From contig CAZTDD010000027.1 of the NCBI GenBank assembly GCA_964612675.1, positions 1-59,025 on the forward strand: a DNA stretch of 59,025 nt, in the 5' to 3' direction. Numbering within the stretch: the stretch's first letter is position 1; each line of letters begins with the position of its first letter. The stretch is from CAZTDD01 sp964612675 (GTDB lineage: Bacteria; Hinthialibacterota; Hinthialibacteria; Hinthialibacterales; JAKPRU01). Shown here piece by piece: positions 8,637-17,105 of this stretch. Under the pieces are notes generated by a model, which saw nothing but the letters and a program-made list of their open reading frames with translations, searched no databases and was not told where the DNA came from. The translations under genes and the position numbers were made by a program.

Positions 8637-9803
8637 TCACTGAATGGGCGGGACATGGAGTTCCCACTCAGTGATTCCGGCCTGCTCTTCATTGATAATG
8701 ATCTCGATATCTGCGATCTCGCCAAGATCCACTTGGAACGGTTCAGAGTCTCCAGGCCGGTCGAGGGACGGATCGCCCGATTCTCGTTCGCCATTGTAAT
8801 ACTCCGGCGAGATCGGGTCGATAAAGGACTCGGAATCGGGGAATTTCGAAAAGGGACCGACGGAAGAGATCCCGTGGAATCTCGGATCGATAGGTTCCAC
8901 CAAGACAGTGTACTCGCCGTACGGCAACCCATAAATCTCAAATTCTCCCGTGGCGCGGAGGTACAGATCGGTCACAGTCGCAGCGGCTGTCTCATAAGGG
9001 TCGTCCTCTCGTTTCACTACGACGTTGGCTCCCTGAACGCCTTCCCCGGAACGGCAAACCACAGCCCCAGCGATGCCCGCCCGGGAAGTCCAGAGACTAT
9101 CCGATGGATACAAAAGGGAAATCGAGGACTGATCGTCTAGAGACAGGGTTGAAGGACTATTCTCGTCCTCGGCCTGAACGGGAAACATGATGGGAAGGTA
9201 TCGATTGTTTGCGGAGATACCGTCCTGCCAGAATTTCTGATTCAGCTGAGTATGTCCCAGGCCAATGAAGTGGCCGATCTCGTGTGCGAGAGTTGAGAGA
9301 ATCTCTTGCCTGCCTTTGTGCCCTCGCCCGGCCAAGAAACCATTCAAGATCAGATCCGCACCGATAATCCTGCCGTTCTCTATGACATACGGTTGAGCGA
9401 TCCCCAGATGAGTGAGCCGGGCTCCCTCGCCCAGCACCAAATCGATCACCGCGCCGTCATCGTCGAATACAATCGGATTCACCCCGTCGTCCGGTATCTG
9501 GATATATTCCTGAGCGTTAGTATCGGTGATATCGACAGAAAACAGTCCATCAAACACAAATGACATCGTAGCGGTGGGCACCGACTGCCACATCCTGAAC
9601 GCTTCGCTCACAAGTTCCTGGGCCTCGTCGGATGTGAGGGAGCCGAGGGAGCCGGGATCCACCATATACCGTACACCTCCCGCACCGAGATCCCATTGGT
9701 AGGGCACACCGCTGTCGGTCACAAGCGGCGTACCGGCGGAGGCTGACAGGACCGCAGCAAACAGGATCAATACGAAGAAACGTTGAAGAAACTTACCCAA
9801 CAT
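8637..9803 (-). CDS. Secreted matrixin-type zinc metalloprotease
   Basis: About 388 residues. A signal peptide (FFVLILFAAVLSASAG) is followed by a catalytic domain with the full zinc motif HEIGHFIGLGH (residues about 175-185). The nearby IMFPVQ could contribute the Met-turn methionine. About residues 250-320 form a carboxypeptidase-regulatory-like beta domain (IAGAVVCRSGEGVQGANVVV ... YGLPYGEYTVLV). The Asp-rich tail has no membrane anchor, so secretion to periplasm or outside is expected. ATG at 9803 is preferred over an in-frame TTG one codon earlier. Substrate unknown. Confidence 0.88.
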   Translation of the reverse strand: MLGKFLQRFFVLILFAAVLSASAGTPLVTDSGVPYQWDLGAGGVRYMVDPGSLGSLTSDEAQELVSEAFRMWQSVPTATMSFVFDGLFSVDITDTNAQEYIQIPDDGVNPIVFDDDGAVIDLVLGEGARLTHLGIAQPYVIENGRIIGADLILNGFLAGRGHKGRQEILSTLAHEIGHFIGLGHTQLNQKFWQDGISANNRYLPIMFPVQAEDENSPSTLSLDDQSSISLLYPSDSLWTSRAGIAGAVVCRSGEGVQGANVVVKREDDPYETAAATVTDLYLRATGEFEIYGLPYGEYTVLVEPIDPRFHGISSVGPFSKFPDSESFIDPISPEYYNGERESGDPSLDRPGDSEPFQVDLGEIADIEIIINEEQAGITEWELHVPPIQ

Positions 9804-9883
9804 CAACCGAAGTCGCTTTCGTTTATCAAGTCTAACTCCAATAAATTCAACCCGAGCCTAACCCTCCCCAAGCCTGACGAGGT

Positions 9884-9945
9884 CGCAAAAAGTCGGCAAT
9901 ACGGATTTCAACCCCCTCCTAACCTCCCCCGATCTTCGGGGGAGG
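9884..9945 (+). repeat. Dispersed palindromic repeat, copy 2
   Basis: Starts CGCAAAAAGTC, then GGCAATACGGATTTCAACC, the CCCTCCTAACC run and the CCTCCCCCGAT/CTTCGGGGGAGG hairpin. It is nearly identical to copies 1 and 4, which lie up to 18 kb away. It sits between two minus-strand genes. Confidence 0.9.
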
Positions 9946-10009
9946 AACATCTCGTCATCTCTCCCAACAAATCTTGAGAAGGGCGACTGAAATCACCGCT
10001 TAAACGTAA

Positions 10010-10441
10010 TCACCGTTCAGACGAGATCGATAGCCTGATCGCTGTTACCCATAGCCCTAGAATACGCCGATCGGTCGAGCCAAACAATCGACTTGGCGAC
10101 CAAGGGTCCTCGATGACAATATCTAAGAATTCGACGAGCGAACCCGAAGAGGGGGGCCGGTAACGCCGCATATGCCATGCATCCCATGAAACCACGACCG
10201 GCGTGGACCGCTCCCACGGATCAATCAAAGCGGCCCGAAGCGGCCTCCCCAAAGACCGTACGGGGGCGCCACAAATCAGCGCAATCTCTTCAATCGGCTT
10301 CTTAGGCAAAGTCAGTCTAGCCTTTGCGGCCGTTGCTCGAAATAGTGGTCCTTCCCCACAGCGCTCCGGATCGTACCAGCCGTGCTCGAGAAGCGGTCTT
10401 TCGTTGACGCCAAAGAGGAATACCCGGTCCATGATTTCCAC
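10010..10441 (-). CDS. Small beta-sandwich-type protein associated with sugar-transfer membrane proteins
   Basis: 143 residues, no signal peptide. The pattern LLEHGWYDPERCGEGPLFR followed by AKARLTL, regular beta strands and a closing DPWSPSR ... STDRRILGLWVTAIRL matches an accessory beta-sandwich module I know from the ends of glycosyltransferases and methyltransferases, where a Gly-Trp-Tyr/His start and a D-x-R-x-LG end are conserved. Here it is free-standing, which is less usual. The start is uncertain between GTG at 10441 and ATG at 10432. It diverges from the flagellar operon, whose sigma-54 site lies about 130 bases away. Confidence 0.68.
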   Translation of the reverse strand: MEIMDRVFLFGVNERPLLEHGWYDPERCGEGPLFRATAAKARLTLPKKPIEEIALICGAPVRSLGRPLRAALIDPWERSTPVVVSWDAWHMRRYRPPSSGSLVEFLDIVIEDPWSPSRLFGSTDRRILGLWVTAIRLSISSER

Positions 10442-10573
10442 AGGAAGATCCTACCACATCTGGCAATATGTTCCGCCGATCCAGTCTACCTCAGCGCGAC
10501 CCGCAAATCGATCATCCTCTATAAGGTGCTCACAAATAGCAACTTAATCCTTTGCGAGGCAAATCAAATTTCT

Positions 10574-10589
10574 TGGCATGTGTGTTGCT
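10574..10589 (+). promoter_or_regulatory. Sigma-54 (-24/-12) promoter of the flagellar operon
   Basis: TGGCATGTGTGTTGCT matches the sigma-54 consensus TGGCAC-N5-TTGCW with the invariant GG (10575-10576) and GC (10587-10588) exactly 10 bases apart. The predicted start, near 10600, leaves a leader of about 40 bases before flgF. Sigma-54 control of middle flagellar genes is known in several diderm lineages. An activator would be needed; none is in this window. Confidence 0.75.
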
Positions 10590-10639
10590 CCCCGTTTTGG
10601 GTGGATTTCTCTTTAGGCGGATCGAGGAGGAGAAGACAA

Positions 10640-11461
10640 GTGATCACGGGACTCTACACAGCGGCATCCGGCATGGTCGTCCAGGAGCGTCAACAGGATG
10701 TCCTCGCGTACAACCTGGGGAATTCGCAGATTCCCGGCTTCAAACGCGAAGCGATGATTGTCCGCTCCTTCCCCGATGTCATGCTCCAGCAATGCTACCA
10801 AGGAATTCCCGCCACTCTGGAAGAACCTCGCTACAGCCACGCGGTAGGACGAATCGGAACCGGTGCCGGTGTCGACTGGGTTTATACCGACATGGGGCAG
10901 GGCCAAATTGTCCATACCGGGGACAAGCACGATCTCGCCATTTTCAAAGACGGTTATTTCACTGTCCTAACACCGGACGGCATGCGGTACACCCGTAACG
11001 GCCGCTTCTATCGGGATGCAAACGGCTACCTGGCAACCCCGGAAGGGCATTATCTCGCCGGGCAGGGCCAGGGCGGCTATATCCAACCGATCAAATTGAA
11101 CACAGACCGATTCACAGTGGACCGCTACGGAAACCTCTTTGAAATCACCATCGGGCCGACCGGCTCCGAGGTACAGAATTTTGTGGATCAGGTTCGGATT
11201 GTGGATTTCCGGAACCGGGACCTCTTGATGAAAGAAGGAAACAATCTGTACCGCTTGGAAGAGGGCAACCAAAACACAATCATCCCGCCGAGGGAACTCG
11301 GTGTGGCTCAAGGATATATCGAACGCTCGAACAGCGTTCCCACGACGGAAATGCTTTACATGATGGACTCGATGAGGAACTTCGAGGCCAATTCACGGGT
11401 TTTGAGGAAAATCGATGACACACTCCGGCGAGCGGTCAATGACGTGGGCCGAGTCGGATAA
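10640..11461 (+). CDS. flgF: Flagellar basal-body rod protein FlgF
   Basis: 273 residues. Forms part of the proximal rod of the flagellum and is exported by the flagellar type III system. The N-terminal rod-family signature is seen (ITGLYTAASGMVVQERQQDV, then LAYNLGNSQIPGFKRE), as is the C-terminal helix typical of rod/hook proteins (EMLYMMDSMRNFEANSRVL). GTG at 10640 is chosen because GAGGAGGAG lies about 8 bases upstream and the family starts here; the frame is open further upstream without matching sequence. First gene of the seven-gene operon behind the sigma-54 site. FlgF rather than FlgG is assigned from its position before a clear flgG and its more divergent core. Confidence 0.92.
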   Translation: MITGLYTAASGMVVQERQQDVLAYNLGNSQIPGFKREAMIVRSFPDVMLQQCYQGIPATLEEPRYSHAVGRIGTGAGVDWVYTDMGQGQIVHTGDKHDLAIFKDGYFTVLTPDGMRYTRNGRFYRDANGYLATPEGHYLAGQGQGGYIQPIKLNTDRFTVDRYGNLFEITIGPTGSEVQNFVDQVRIVDFRNRDLLMKEGNNLYRLEEGNQNTIIPPRELGVAQGYIERSNSVPTTEMLYMMDSMRNFEANSRVLRKIDDTLRRAVNDVGRVG

Positions 11462-11508
11462 TCAGTGCTAACAGACGCCTCTATTCACGGAGGAACAGGA
11501 GGATATCG

Positions 11509-12303
11509 ATGCTTCGAGGGCTTTTCACAGCAGCAGCCGGCATGAACGGCATGTCCTTTGAAGTGGACAACATCGCGAACAACCTCGCGAATGTGAACAC
11601 ATTCGGCTATAAACGGACACGGGTCGATTTCCAGGACCTGCTCTACCAGACACTTCGACCGGCTGGAACGTCGGTGACCGCAGGTGTCGAGGTGCCGTCC
11701 GGTATTCAGGTCGGCCACGGTGTCCGGGTCGCGGCAACACGCCGCATCTTCACAGAAGGCTCGTATCGAGGCACCGAAAACCCGTTGGATCTTGCCATCC
11801 TCGGCCCCAAAGGTTTCTTCCAGGTTCTACTTCCCGATGGAACATTGGCCTACACAAGGGACGGAGCGTTCAGCTTGGACCAGGCCGGACGAATCGTCAC
11901 ATCCGACGGATATCCCATTCAACCGGAGTTTACCATCCCTGAAGACACCGTATCGTTGCACGTCAGCGAAGAAGGTGTGGTTTCGGTTATTCAGGGCCGA
12001 TTGACAGAGGCGCCAAACGAACTCGGCCAGATCCAGTTGGCGACGTTTGTGAATCCCGCCGGTCTGCAGGCGGATGGAAATAACCTCTTCCTGGAAACCG
12101 TTGCTTCCGGCGCATCGATTCTGAATAACCCCGGGACAGCCGGAACCGGCCGAATCGCGCAGGGATTCCTTGAGAACTCGAATGTGAACATCGCTGAAGA
12201 GTTGGTCAATCTGATCACTGCGCAGCGGGCGTTTGAAGTGAACTCGCGGGCGGTGCGTTCTTCCGACGACATGCTGCAAACCGCGGTAAACCTGGCGCAG
12301 TAA
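11509..12303 (+). CDS. flgG: Flagellar distal rod protein FlgG
   Basis: 264 residues, standard for FlgG, which builds the distal rod. It carries the signature LFTAAAGMNGMSFEVDNIAN followed by NLANVNTFGYKRTRVDFQDL, a central region with VGHGVRVAATRRIFTEGSYR and TENPLDLAI, and a C-terminus with GFLENSNVNIAEELVNLITA and QRAFEVNSRAV. It starts 47 bases after flgF behind GGAGGATATCG. No sequence oddities. Confidence 0.97.
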   Translation: MLRGLFTAAAGMNGMSFEVDNIANNLANVNTFGYKRTRVDFQDLLYQTLRPAGTSVTAGVEVPSGIQVGHGVRVAATRRIFTEGSYRGTENPLDLAILGPKGFFQVLLPDGTLAYTRDGAFSLDQAGRIVTSDGYPIQPEFTIPEDTVSLHVSEEGVVSVIQGRLTEAPNELGQIQLATFVNPAGLQADGNNLFLETVASGASILNNPGTAGTGRIAQGFLENSNVNIAEELVNLITAQRAFEVNSRAVRSSDDMLQTAVNLAQ

Positions 12304-12320
12304 ACTGAGGAGTTTGTCTT

Positions 12321-13349
12321 ATGAGACCGCAGAATGAATGGCAACAACAGCAGATGCAGAAAATCGCGATCACATTCCTGATCAGCAGTTTTCTCGTCCT
12401 CCGCTCCGTCGGCGTATGGGCGGGCGAGAAACCCGAGCTGATTACGGTTGTACTCCCCGAGTCCTACGAGGTAACCAGCGCGACCGCCGACGTCGTTACG
12501 ATCGGCGATATGGCCGAAAAGATCGTCGGCGAACACCCAGCAGAGATCGAGGAACTGAAACGAGTGCCGGTGATCGACGTCCCCGACCCGGGCAAAGCAA
12601 CACTCTGCACATCCGCACGGATGGTGGGCGCATCGCGGGTGAACGGTTTTGAAGGATTCGGGAAACTCCATTTCGAAGGTCCTCGCGCGTTCAAGGTCTA
12701 CGGCCTCGGGAGTACGATCACCAAAGAGCATCTTCTCGAAAAAGTGATGGAGGATATCAAAAAGGACCTTGAATGGGATCCGAACGAACTGAGCGTACGA
12801 ATCCTCTCGTTCCCGGACGAGATCCGCGTCCCTCACGGCGATGTCAAAGTCCGAGTGTACCGAACCTCTCAACAGCGATACGGAGCGGTGCGCTACGACC
12901 TGACCATTCTGATCAACGACGAGGAATATCTGCATCGCGGCGTGATTGTAAGCATCGCGCATCGACGGGACGTGTTTGTATTTCGGAAACACAAAGATGC
13001 CGGATCGATTGTCACACTGAAGGATGTTGACGTGCAGAAACGATACATTCGATCCGAGCGGGATGACGAATACGTCATTTCGAATGCCAGAGAACTGGTT
13101 GGGCGCAAGCTGGCGCGTTCGGTGAATCGCGGCCTGACAGCCACCCGTGACCTGTTCGCGCATACCTATTTGATTCCTCGCGGCAAAGAAGTCAACATGA
13201 TGGTAAGAGCCGGCAATATGCGAATCGAAGTTCGCGGTCGGACGCAGCAGAACGGAAATATCGGAGACATCGTCCGAGTCAAGAACCTGTTCAACAAAGA
13301 AATCGTCCGTGCCCGTATCGTCGGATCCGGCGTCGTCGAGATGCTGTAA
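12321..13349 (+). CDS. flgA: Flagellar P-ring assembly chaperone FlgA
   Basis: 342 residues, with a signal sequence (IAITFLISSFLVLRSVGVWA) for the periplasm, where FlgA helps FlgI assemble the P-ring. The C-terminal SAF/ChapFlgA domain is clear: KDAGSIVTLKDVDVQKRYI, ELVGRKLARSVNRGLTATRD and VNMMVRAGNMRIEVRGRTQQ, followed by GNIGDIVRVKN and KEIVRARIVGSG. The N-terminal half is longer than in E. coli FlgA, as in many non-proteobacteria. It starts 17 bases after flgG behind GAGGAG-like GGAG. Confidence 0.92.
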   Translation: MRPQNEWQQQQMQKIAITFLISSFLVLRSVGVWAGEKPELITVVLPESYEVTSATADVVTIGDMAEKIVGEHPAEIEELKRVPVIDVPDPGKATLCTSARMVGASRVNGFEGFGKLHFEGPRAFKVYGLGSTITKEHLLEKVMEDIKKDLEWDPNELSVRILSFPDEIRVPHGDVKVRVYRTSQQRYGAVRYDLTILINDEEYLHRGVIVSIAHRRDVFVFRKHKDAGSIVTLKDVDVQKRYIRSERDDEYVISNARELVGRKLARSVNRGLTATRDLFAHTYLIPRGKEVNMMVRAGNMRIEVRGRTQQNGNIGDIVRVKNLFNKEIVRARIVGSGVVEML

Positions 13350-13364
13350 GCAGAGGGAGACAAG

Positions 13365-14009
13365 ATGAATACAAAAAACCTACTTCGCATCGGTATTCTC
13401 ACAGCGGTTTACTTCGTGTTGTGCCCGGGAGTTACGTACGGGCAGTCGCTGTGGGATCCTGCTTCCAACAACTTCAACAACATGTACACCTCCGGTAACG
13501 CGAGCAAGGTGGGGGACATCCTGACCATCGTGATTACGGAGAACAATCGAGCGACCGAGGTTGCAGACGCAGAATCGAAGAGAAAGAGCACCATCGGCGG
13601 AGGTGTTTCGGCGTTCATCAAAGAGAACATCGCCAGGAAGTTGTTCGGAGAGAAAGAAAACAGCACAGCGATTGATTATCCTTCGTTCATTTTTGACGGT
13701 CAGAATGACTTCAAAGGAGAAACCGAAGTCGAGCGAAGCGACACATTTACGGCTCGTGTTGCTGCGAAAATCGTCATGATCGACGACAACGGCAACTTTC
13801 TGATCGAAGCGCGTAAAACCATAAACATCGGTGAAGAGACCAAGAGCATCGTGATGTCGGGGACAGTCCGGCCAAACGATGTCACCTCTGATAATACGGT
13901 GCTATCGACTCAAATCGCCGACGCCCAGATCAGCTACGAAGGCGGCGGCCCGATTACCGGTATGGCGAATCCGGGCATCTTCACGCGAGCGTTGCGATTC
14001 TTCTTCTGA
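13365..14009 (+). CDS. flgH: Flagellar L-ring protein FlgH
   Basis: 214 residues. Forms the outer-membrane bushing of the flagellum. Family motifs: SLWDPASNNFNNMYTSGNAS, VGDILTIVITENNRAT and IDDNGNFLIEARKTI, ending with RPNDVTSDNTVLSTQIADAQ and ISYEGGGPITGMANPG. The signal region contains one Cys (FVLCPGVTYGQS), but the residues around it do not make a convincing lipobox, and a signal-peptidase-I site after TYG is at least as likely. FlgH is normally a lipoprotein, so the anchoring is worth checking. Gap to flgA is 15 bases with GGGAGACA upstream of the ATG. Confidence 0.94.
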   Translation: MNTKNLLRIGILTAVYFVLCPGVTYGQSLWDPASNNFNNMYTSGNASKVGDILTIVITENNRATEVADAESKRKSTIGGGVSAFIKENIARKLFGEKENSTAIDYPSFIFDGQNDFKGETEVERSDTFTARVAAKIVMIDDNGNFLIEARKTINIGEETKSIVMSGTVRPNDVTSDNTVLSTQIADAQISYEGGGPITGMANPGIFTRALRFFF

Positions 14010-14019
14010 GGGTAACCCC

Positions 14020-15138
14020 ATGAAAGCGCTTTCTGTCATAACAGGCACCCTGATCGTCCTCATCGTCAGCGTCACACCGGTCGATTCGTCCCAGACGCGA
14101 ATCAAGGACATTTCTCGGATCGAAGGGGCCCAAAGCAACCAGTTGATCGGCTACGGACTGGTGGTCGGCCTGGACGGGACGGGAGACGGTTCCGGTGCGG
14201 CGACGTCGCAGATGATCAGCAACATGTTGAATCAAATGGGGATGCGGGTCACCCCCGCCGGCCTGGATGCGAAGAACGTGGCGTTTACTATGGTGACCGC
14301 CGACCTGCCGCCCTACTCCCGCGAGGGAATGCCGATCGATGTGAATGTATCCAGCGTCAACGGCGCGTCCAATCTCGAGGGCGGAGCGCTCCTATTCGCG
14401 GCGTTACGCGGTGCCGATAACAAAATCCACGCTATCGCGCGAGGAACCGTACTCACCGGGGGTTTCGTGGCGGGAACCGGACAAGGAGATCTGGTCAAAA
14501 CCAATCATCCGACGGCGGGCCGAATCCCAAACGGCGGCACAGTTGTCGGAGACGAGGTTGTCACAAACATCATTCAAGATGGTTTCCTTCGACTCTCGTT
14601 GTTGAATCCGGACGCGAAGACTGCGATGAATGTAAAAGATGCGATCAACAGCGCGCTTGGCGTAAAGGCGGCACTGGCGGTCAACGAACGACTCGTTGAA
14701 GTGGATGTGACGAAATTGATGGATTTCGATTTCGATAATGAGGTCGATCTGTGGGCCACGATCGGCGATCTACCTGTCACTACCGACACACCAGCCCGGG
14801 TAGTCGTGAATTCCCGGACAGGCACGGTGGTGACGGGAGAGGATATCCGGTTGGACCAAGTCGCTATCGCCCACGGATCGCTGCAAATCACAATTGAAGC
14901 CCGAACAGCAATCGAGCAACCGCCGCCGGCCGCCGAAGTCGGTGAAACGGTCACCGTTCCCACGGCCGATCTGACCGTAAACCCGGGACAGGGCGGACTC
15001 CACCTGGTGGAAGGCGCGACCGTGAGACAGCTGGTTGAGGGATTAAATGCGATGAGCGTAACAACGAGAGACTTGATTTCAATCTTTCAGAGTCTCAAGC
15101 AGGCGGGAGCACTGCACGCGGAACTCATCATTCTGTGA
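14020..15138 (+). CDS. flgI: Flagellar P-ring protein FlgI
   Basis: 372 residues, the normal length for FlgI, the periplasmic P-ring subunit. Signal peptide ALSVITGTLIVLIVSVTPVD, then the hallmark start of mature FlgI, RIKDISRIEGAQSNQLIGYG followed by LVVGLDGTGD, SQMISNMLNQMGM and NVAFTMVTADLPPYSREG. The C-terminus LVEGLNAMSVTTRDLISIFQ followed by SLKQAGALHAELIIL is also family-typical. The ATG at 14020, ten bases after the flgH stop and with GAGGG upstream, is chosen over longer in-frame starts that would lie inside flgH. Confidence 0.97.
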   Translation: MKALSVITGTLIVLIVSVTPVDSSQTRIKDISRIEGAQSNQLIGYGLVVGLDGTGDGSGAATSQMISNMLNQMGMRVTPAGLDAKNVAFTMVTADLPPYSREGMPIDVNVSSVNGASNLEGGALLFAALRGADNKIHAIARGTVLTGGFVAGTGQGDLVKTNHPTAGRIPNGGTVVGDEVVTNIIQDGFLRLSLLNPDAKTAMNVKDAINSALGVKAALAVNERLVEVDVTKLMDFDFDNEVDLWATIGDLPVTTDTPARVVVNSRTGTVVTGEDIRLDQVAIAHGSLQITIEARTAIEQPPPAAEVGETVTVPTADLTVNPGQGGLHLVEGATVRQLVEGLNAMSVTTRDLISIFQSLKQAGALHAELIIL

Positions 15139-15249
15139 TTCCGGCAAACCCGAACGAGGAGCGCGGGTAAGAGCTCGTGAAAGAGGCGGGATGCGCGAAC
15201 ACGGAGGTTGCCATCCCGCAACCCAAAACCACGAACAGGAAAACGGATT

Positions 15250-15834
15250 ATGTCAGACGATCTTCTTCTCGGCAGCAACGCACTTCAAGGCGCAGCGATG
15301 GCCTCCAGCGGTCGCTCACAGGCGGAGATTGAGCATCTCCAACGAATCTCCGAGAAGAACCCCGAGGAAATGACCGACAAAGAGATCCGCGAAATCGCAA
15401 CCGATTTCGAGAGCCTTTTCGTCCGTCAGATTCTCAAGGAAATGCGGAAAACCATCCCGAAAAACGGGTTCCTGGAAGAGTCGAACTCTACTCGAATGTA
15501 TATGGAGATGGGGGATGACGCCTTGGCGAAGGAGATCGCACAGCAAGGCGGTCTCGGTGTGGCGGACCTGGTCTTCGAACAGCTGAAAGACGCTCGCGAT
15601 AACCTCTTCAGCGCCGCAGAGATCGCCAAACAACAATCGGAATTCAAGCCGCTCCAGCGACCGGACGGCAAGCCGAACCCGGAAGAGTTCATGCCGCTGA
15701 ATCAGAAGGACGATCCGGCTGCGAACGCGATTCCGCTTCAGCGAGGACACGACCCAATACCGCTGCGGAAAGAGAAGGGGTTTATGCCGCTCGATGTCCC
15801 CGTCATTCCGCTCGACAAGATTGAGAGACGATGA
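15250..15834 (+). CDS. flgJ: FlgJ-type rod-binding protein without muramidase domain
   Basis: 194 residues from the ATG at 15250, which has AGGAAA upstream; an alternative ATG at 15208 is possible. The rod-binding domain is clear at about residues 37-110: IREIATDFESLFVRQILKEM and GDDALAKEIAQQGGLGVADL. The C-terminal peptidoglycan hydrolase domain of enterobacterial FlgJ is absent, as in many other phyla. In its place is a Pro/Leu tail with six spaced x-P-L units (KPLQRP, MPLNQ, IPLQRG, IPLRKE, MPLDVP, IPLDKI), which I do not recognise from other FlgJ proteins. Translation is coupled to flgN by an ATGA overlap. Confidence 0.87.
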   Translation: MSDDLLLGSNALQGAAMASSGRSQAEIEHLQRISEKNPEEMTDKEIREIATDFESLFVRQILKEMRKTIPKNGFLEESNSTRMYMEMGDDALAKEIAQQGGLGVADLVFEQLKDARDNLFSAAEIAKQQSEFKPLQRPDGKPNPEEFMPLNQKDDPAANAIPLQRGHDPIPLRKEKGFMPLDVPVIPLDKIERR

Positions 15835-16472
15835 ACACGATGCCCCTTGATACAAACTACGCAACGTATACACGCTACACGCGTCCTAAGCGCAGAACAG
15901 AGCCGCTGCAGAATCGCCTCGGTGGGGATTCGCCCACGCCGCAGCAAGGTGGGCAGAGAAACGACACCCCGTCCGTTGATGTACTTTTGTCGATTCTCGA
16001 GGAGGAAATCGGACTTCACGAGCAGCTGCTGGAAAAGAAAAAACAGGAACGCCCCTGCCTGGCGGTCGGTGCGGTGAACGATCTTCAGAAAATCACCGGG
16101 GAGCTGCAGCAGATCGTCGACAAAATCCAACACGCGGAACAGCGTCGCACGCAAGAGAAGCGACGGTGGGGGGAGATGTTCGGCGTCGACCCGGCGAAGA
16201 TCAGTCTACGAGCGATTGCGCAGCATCTTCCGCGCGACAAAGGGGAGACACTGGTAGAAACGGGCGACCGGCTCAAAGCGCTCGTTGTCGCGGTCCGCGA
16301 CGAAAACAACATGAACCAGCTGCTTCTGAAACGCTCCATGCACCTCCTCAATGAAGAAATCCGTACGCTGTTCAACACGGACGAGGAAGCGGGCGTCTCC
16401 TATACATCGCAGGGTTCCATGAAGCAAAACAAAGGCCGATCCCCCAGCCATCTTGTCGACTGCCGAGCATAG
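15831..16472 (+). CDS. flgN: FlgN-type flagellar export chaperone
   Basis: 213 residues. The central part (about 48-190) is a long helical segment starting VDVLLSILEEEIGLHEQLLE and ending NNMNQLLLKRSMHLLNEEIR, as in FlgN, the cytosolic chaperone for the hook-filament junction proteins FlgK and FlgL. The N-terminal 45 residues are basic and disordered-looking and longer than usual. No flgK, flgL or flgM follows; the operon ends here, so the client genes must lie elsewhere. The start overlaps the flgJ stop by four bases. Assignment rests on helical pattern and position. Confidence 0.8.
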   Translation: MNTMPLDTNYATYTRYTRPKRRTEPLQNRLGGDSPTPQQGGQRNDTPSVDVLLSILEEEIGLHEQLLEKKKQERPCLAVGAVNDLQKITGELQQIVDKIQHAEQRRTQEKRRWGEMFGVDPAKISLRAIAQHLPRDKGETLVETGDRLKALVVAVRDENNMNQLLLKRSMHLLNEEIRTLFNTDEEAGVSYTSQGSMKQNKGRSPSHLVDCRA

Positions 16473-16496
16473 GTCGTTCCCTGTCCGCGTACGGCA

Positions 16497-16757
16497 TTAG
16501 AGACGGCCGATCAATTTCGAATAGGATTTATGATCACCGATCCAAAACCAATAGAATGTGTCTCCTTCAAGTACAGCCAAAGCACGGTAACCTCCATGAA
16601 TCCGAACAGACCAGATGTGCCTCACTTTCTTGAAGCAGAGTGATGGGTGACGTGGATTCTTCCGCCAAAGTCGATAAGTTACTCTTGCCCTTGCCTTCAC
16701 ATTGGTAGGAAGCCTAACGAACGAAGCCCAAAAGTCAGGAGTCGTCAATGACTTCAT
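16497..16757 (-). CDS. RelE/ParE-superfamily toxin
   Basis: 86 residues from the ATG at 16757. The RelE-like fold is recognisable from LPTNVKARARVTYRLWRKNP, the central FKKVRHIWSVRIHGGYRALA and the closing strand FYWFWIGDHKSYSKLI, where HxxY near the end is a family hallmark. Such toxins usually cleave mRNA on the ribosome or target gyrase. It lies downstream of its presumed antitoxin with a 23-base overlap (16735-16757), typical for coupled translation. The pair sits directly after flgN on the opposite strand. Confidence 0.85.
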   Translation of the reverse strand: MKSLTTPDFWASFVRLPTNVKARARVTYRLWRKNPRHPSLCFKKVRHIWSVRIHGGYRALAVLEGDTFYWFWIGDHKSYSKLIGRL

Positions 16758-16971
16758 CGAGCGGTTTCGTCCTCCCTGCAGCAATATCGGCACGAACACG
16801 CTTTAACACATCGTCCATGGGCCCGCCTTCCCGGCAATCCCACTCAATCTCCTTGTCCCATCGGTCTGAAACCTGCAGTTCATAATCAGCGAGCCAAGAA
16901 AGGAACTCGTCCAATTCTTCCGGCGGAAGTGATTTGACCTGTTCTGCTATTTTCTCGACGACTGTTGTCAT
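16735..16971 (-). CDS. Antitoxin partner of the RelE-type toxin
   Basis: 78 residues, acidic and helical: VEKIAEQVKSLPPEELDEFL followed by SWLADYELQV and a C-terminal DDVLKRVRADIAAGRTKPLD. This resembles the small antitoxins that pair with RelE-like toxins, with the toxin-binding part expected in the C-terminal half. No DNA-binding motif is obvious. ATG at 16971 is chosen over an in-frame TTG at 16989. First gene of the module. Confidence 0.78.
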   Translation of the reverse strand: MTTVVEKIAEQVKSLPPEELDEFLSWLADYELQVSDRWDKEIEWDCREGGPMDDVLKRVRADIAAGRTKPLDEVIDDS

Positions 16972-17105
16972 GATAGTCGTATGGTCCAAGATTCGATTGA
17001 ATAAGTCAATGCAAATCCGGCTATCCTGTTATGAAGAGTGTCGGCTTCCTGACAGCCCGGATCGACAAGCACTCGGGGCACTACCGCGGCAATGGAATTG
17101 CCTAG

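Noticed and set aside
11991..13163. 390-codon minus-strand frame opposite flgG/flgA
   Set aside because: It crosses two certain flagellar genes in antisense and has no family features.
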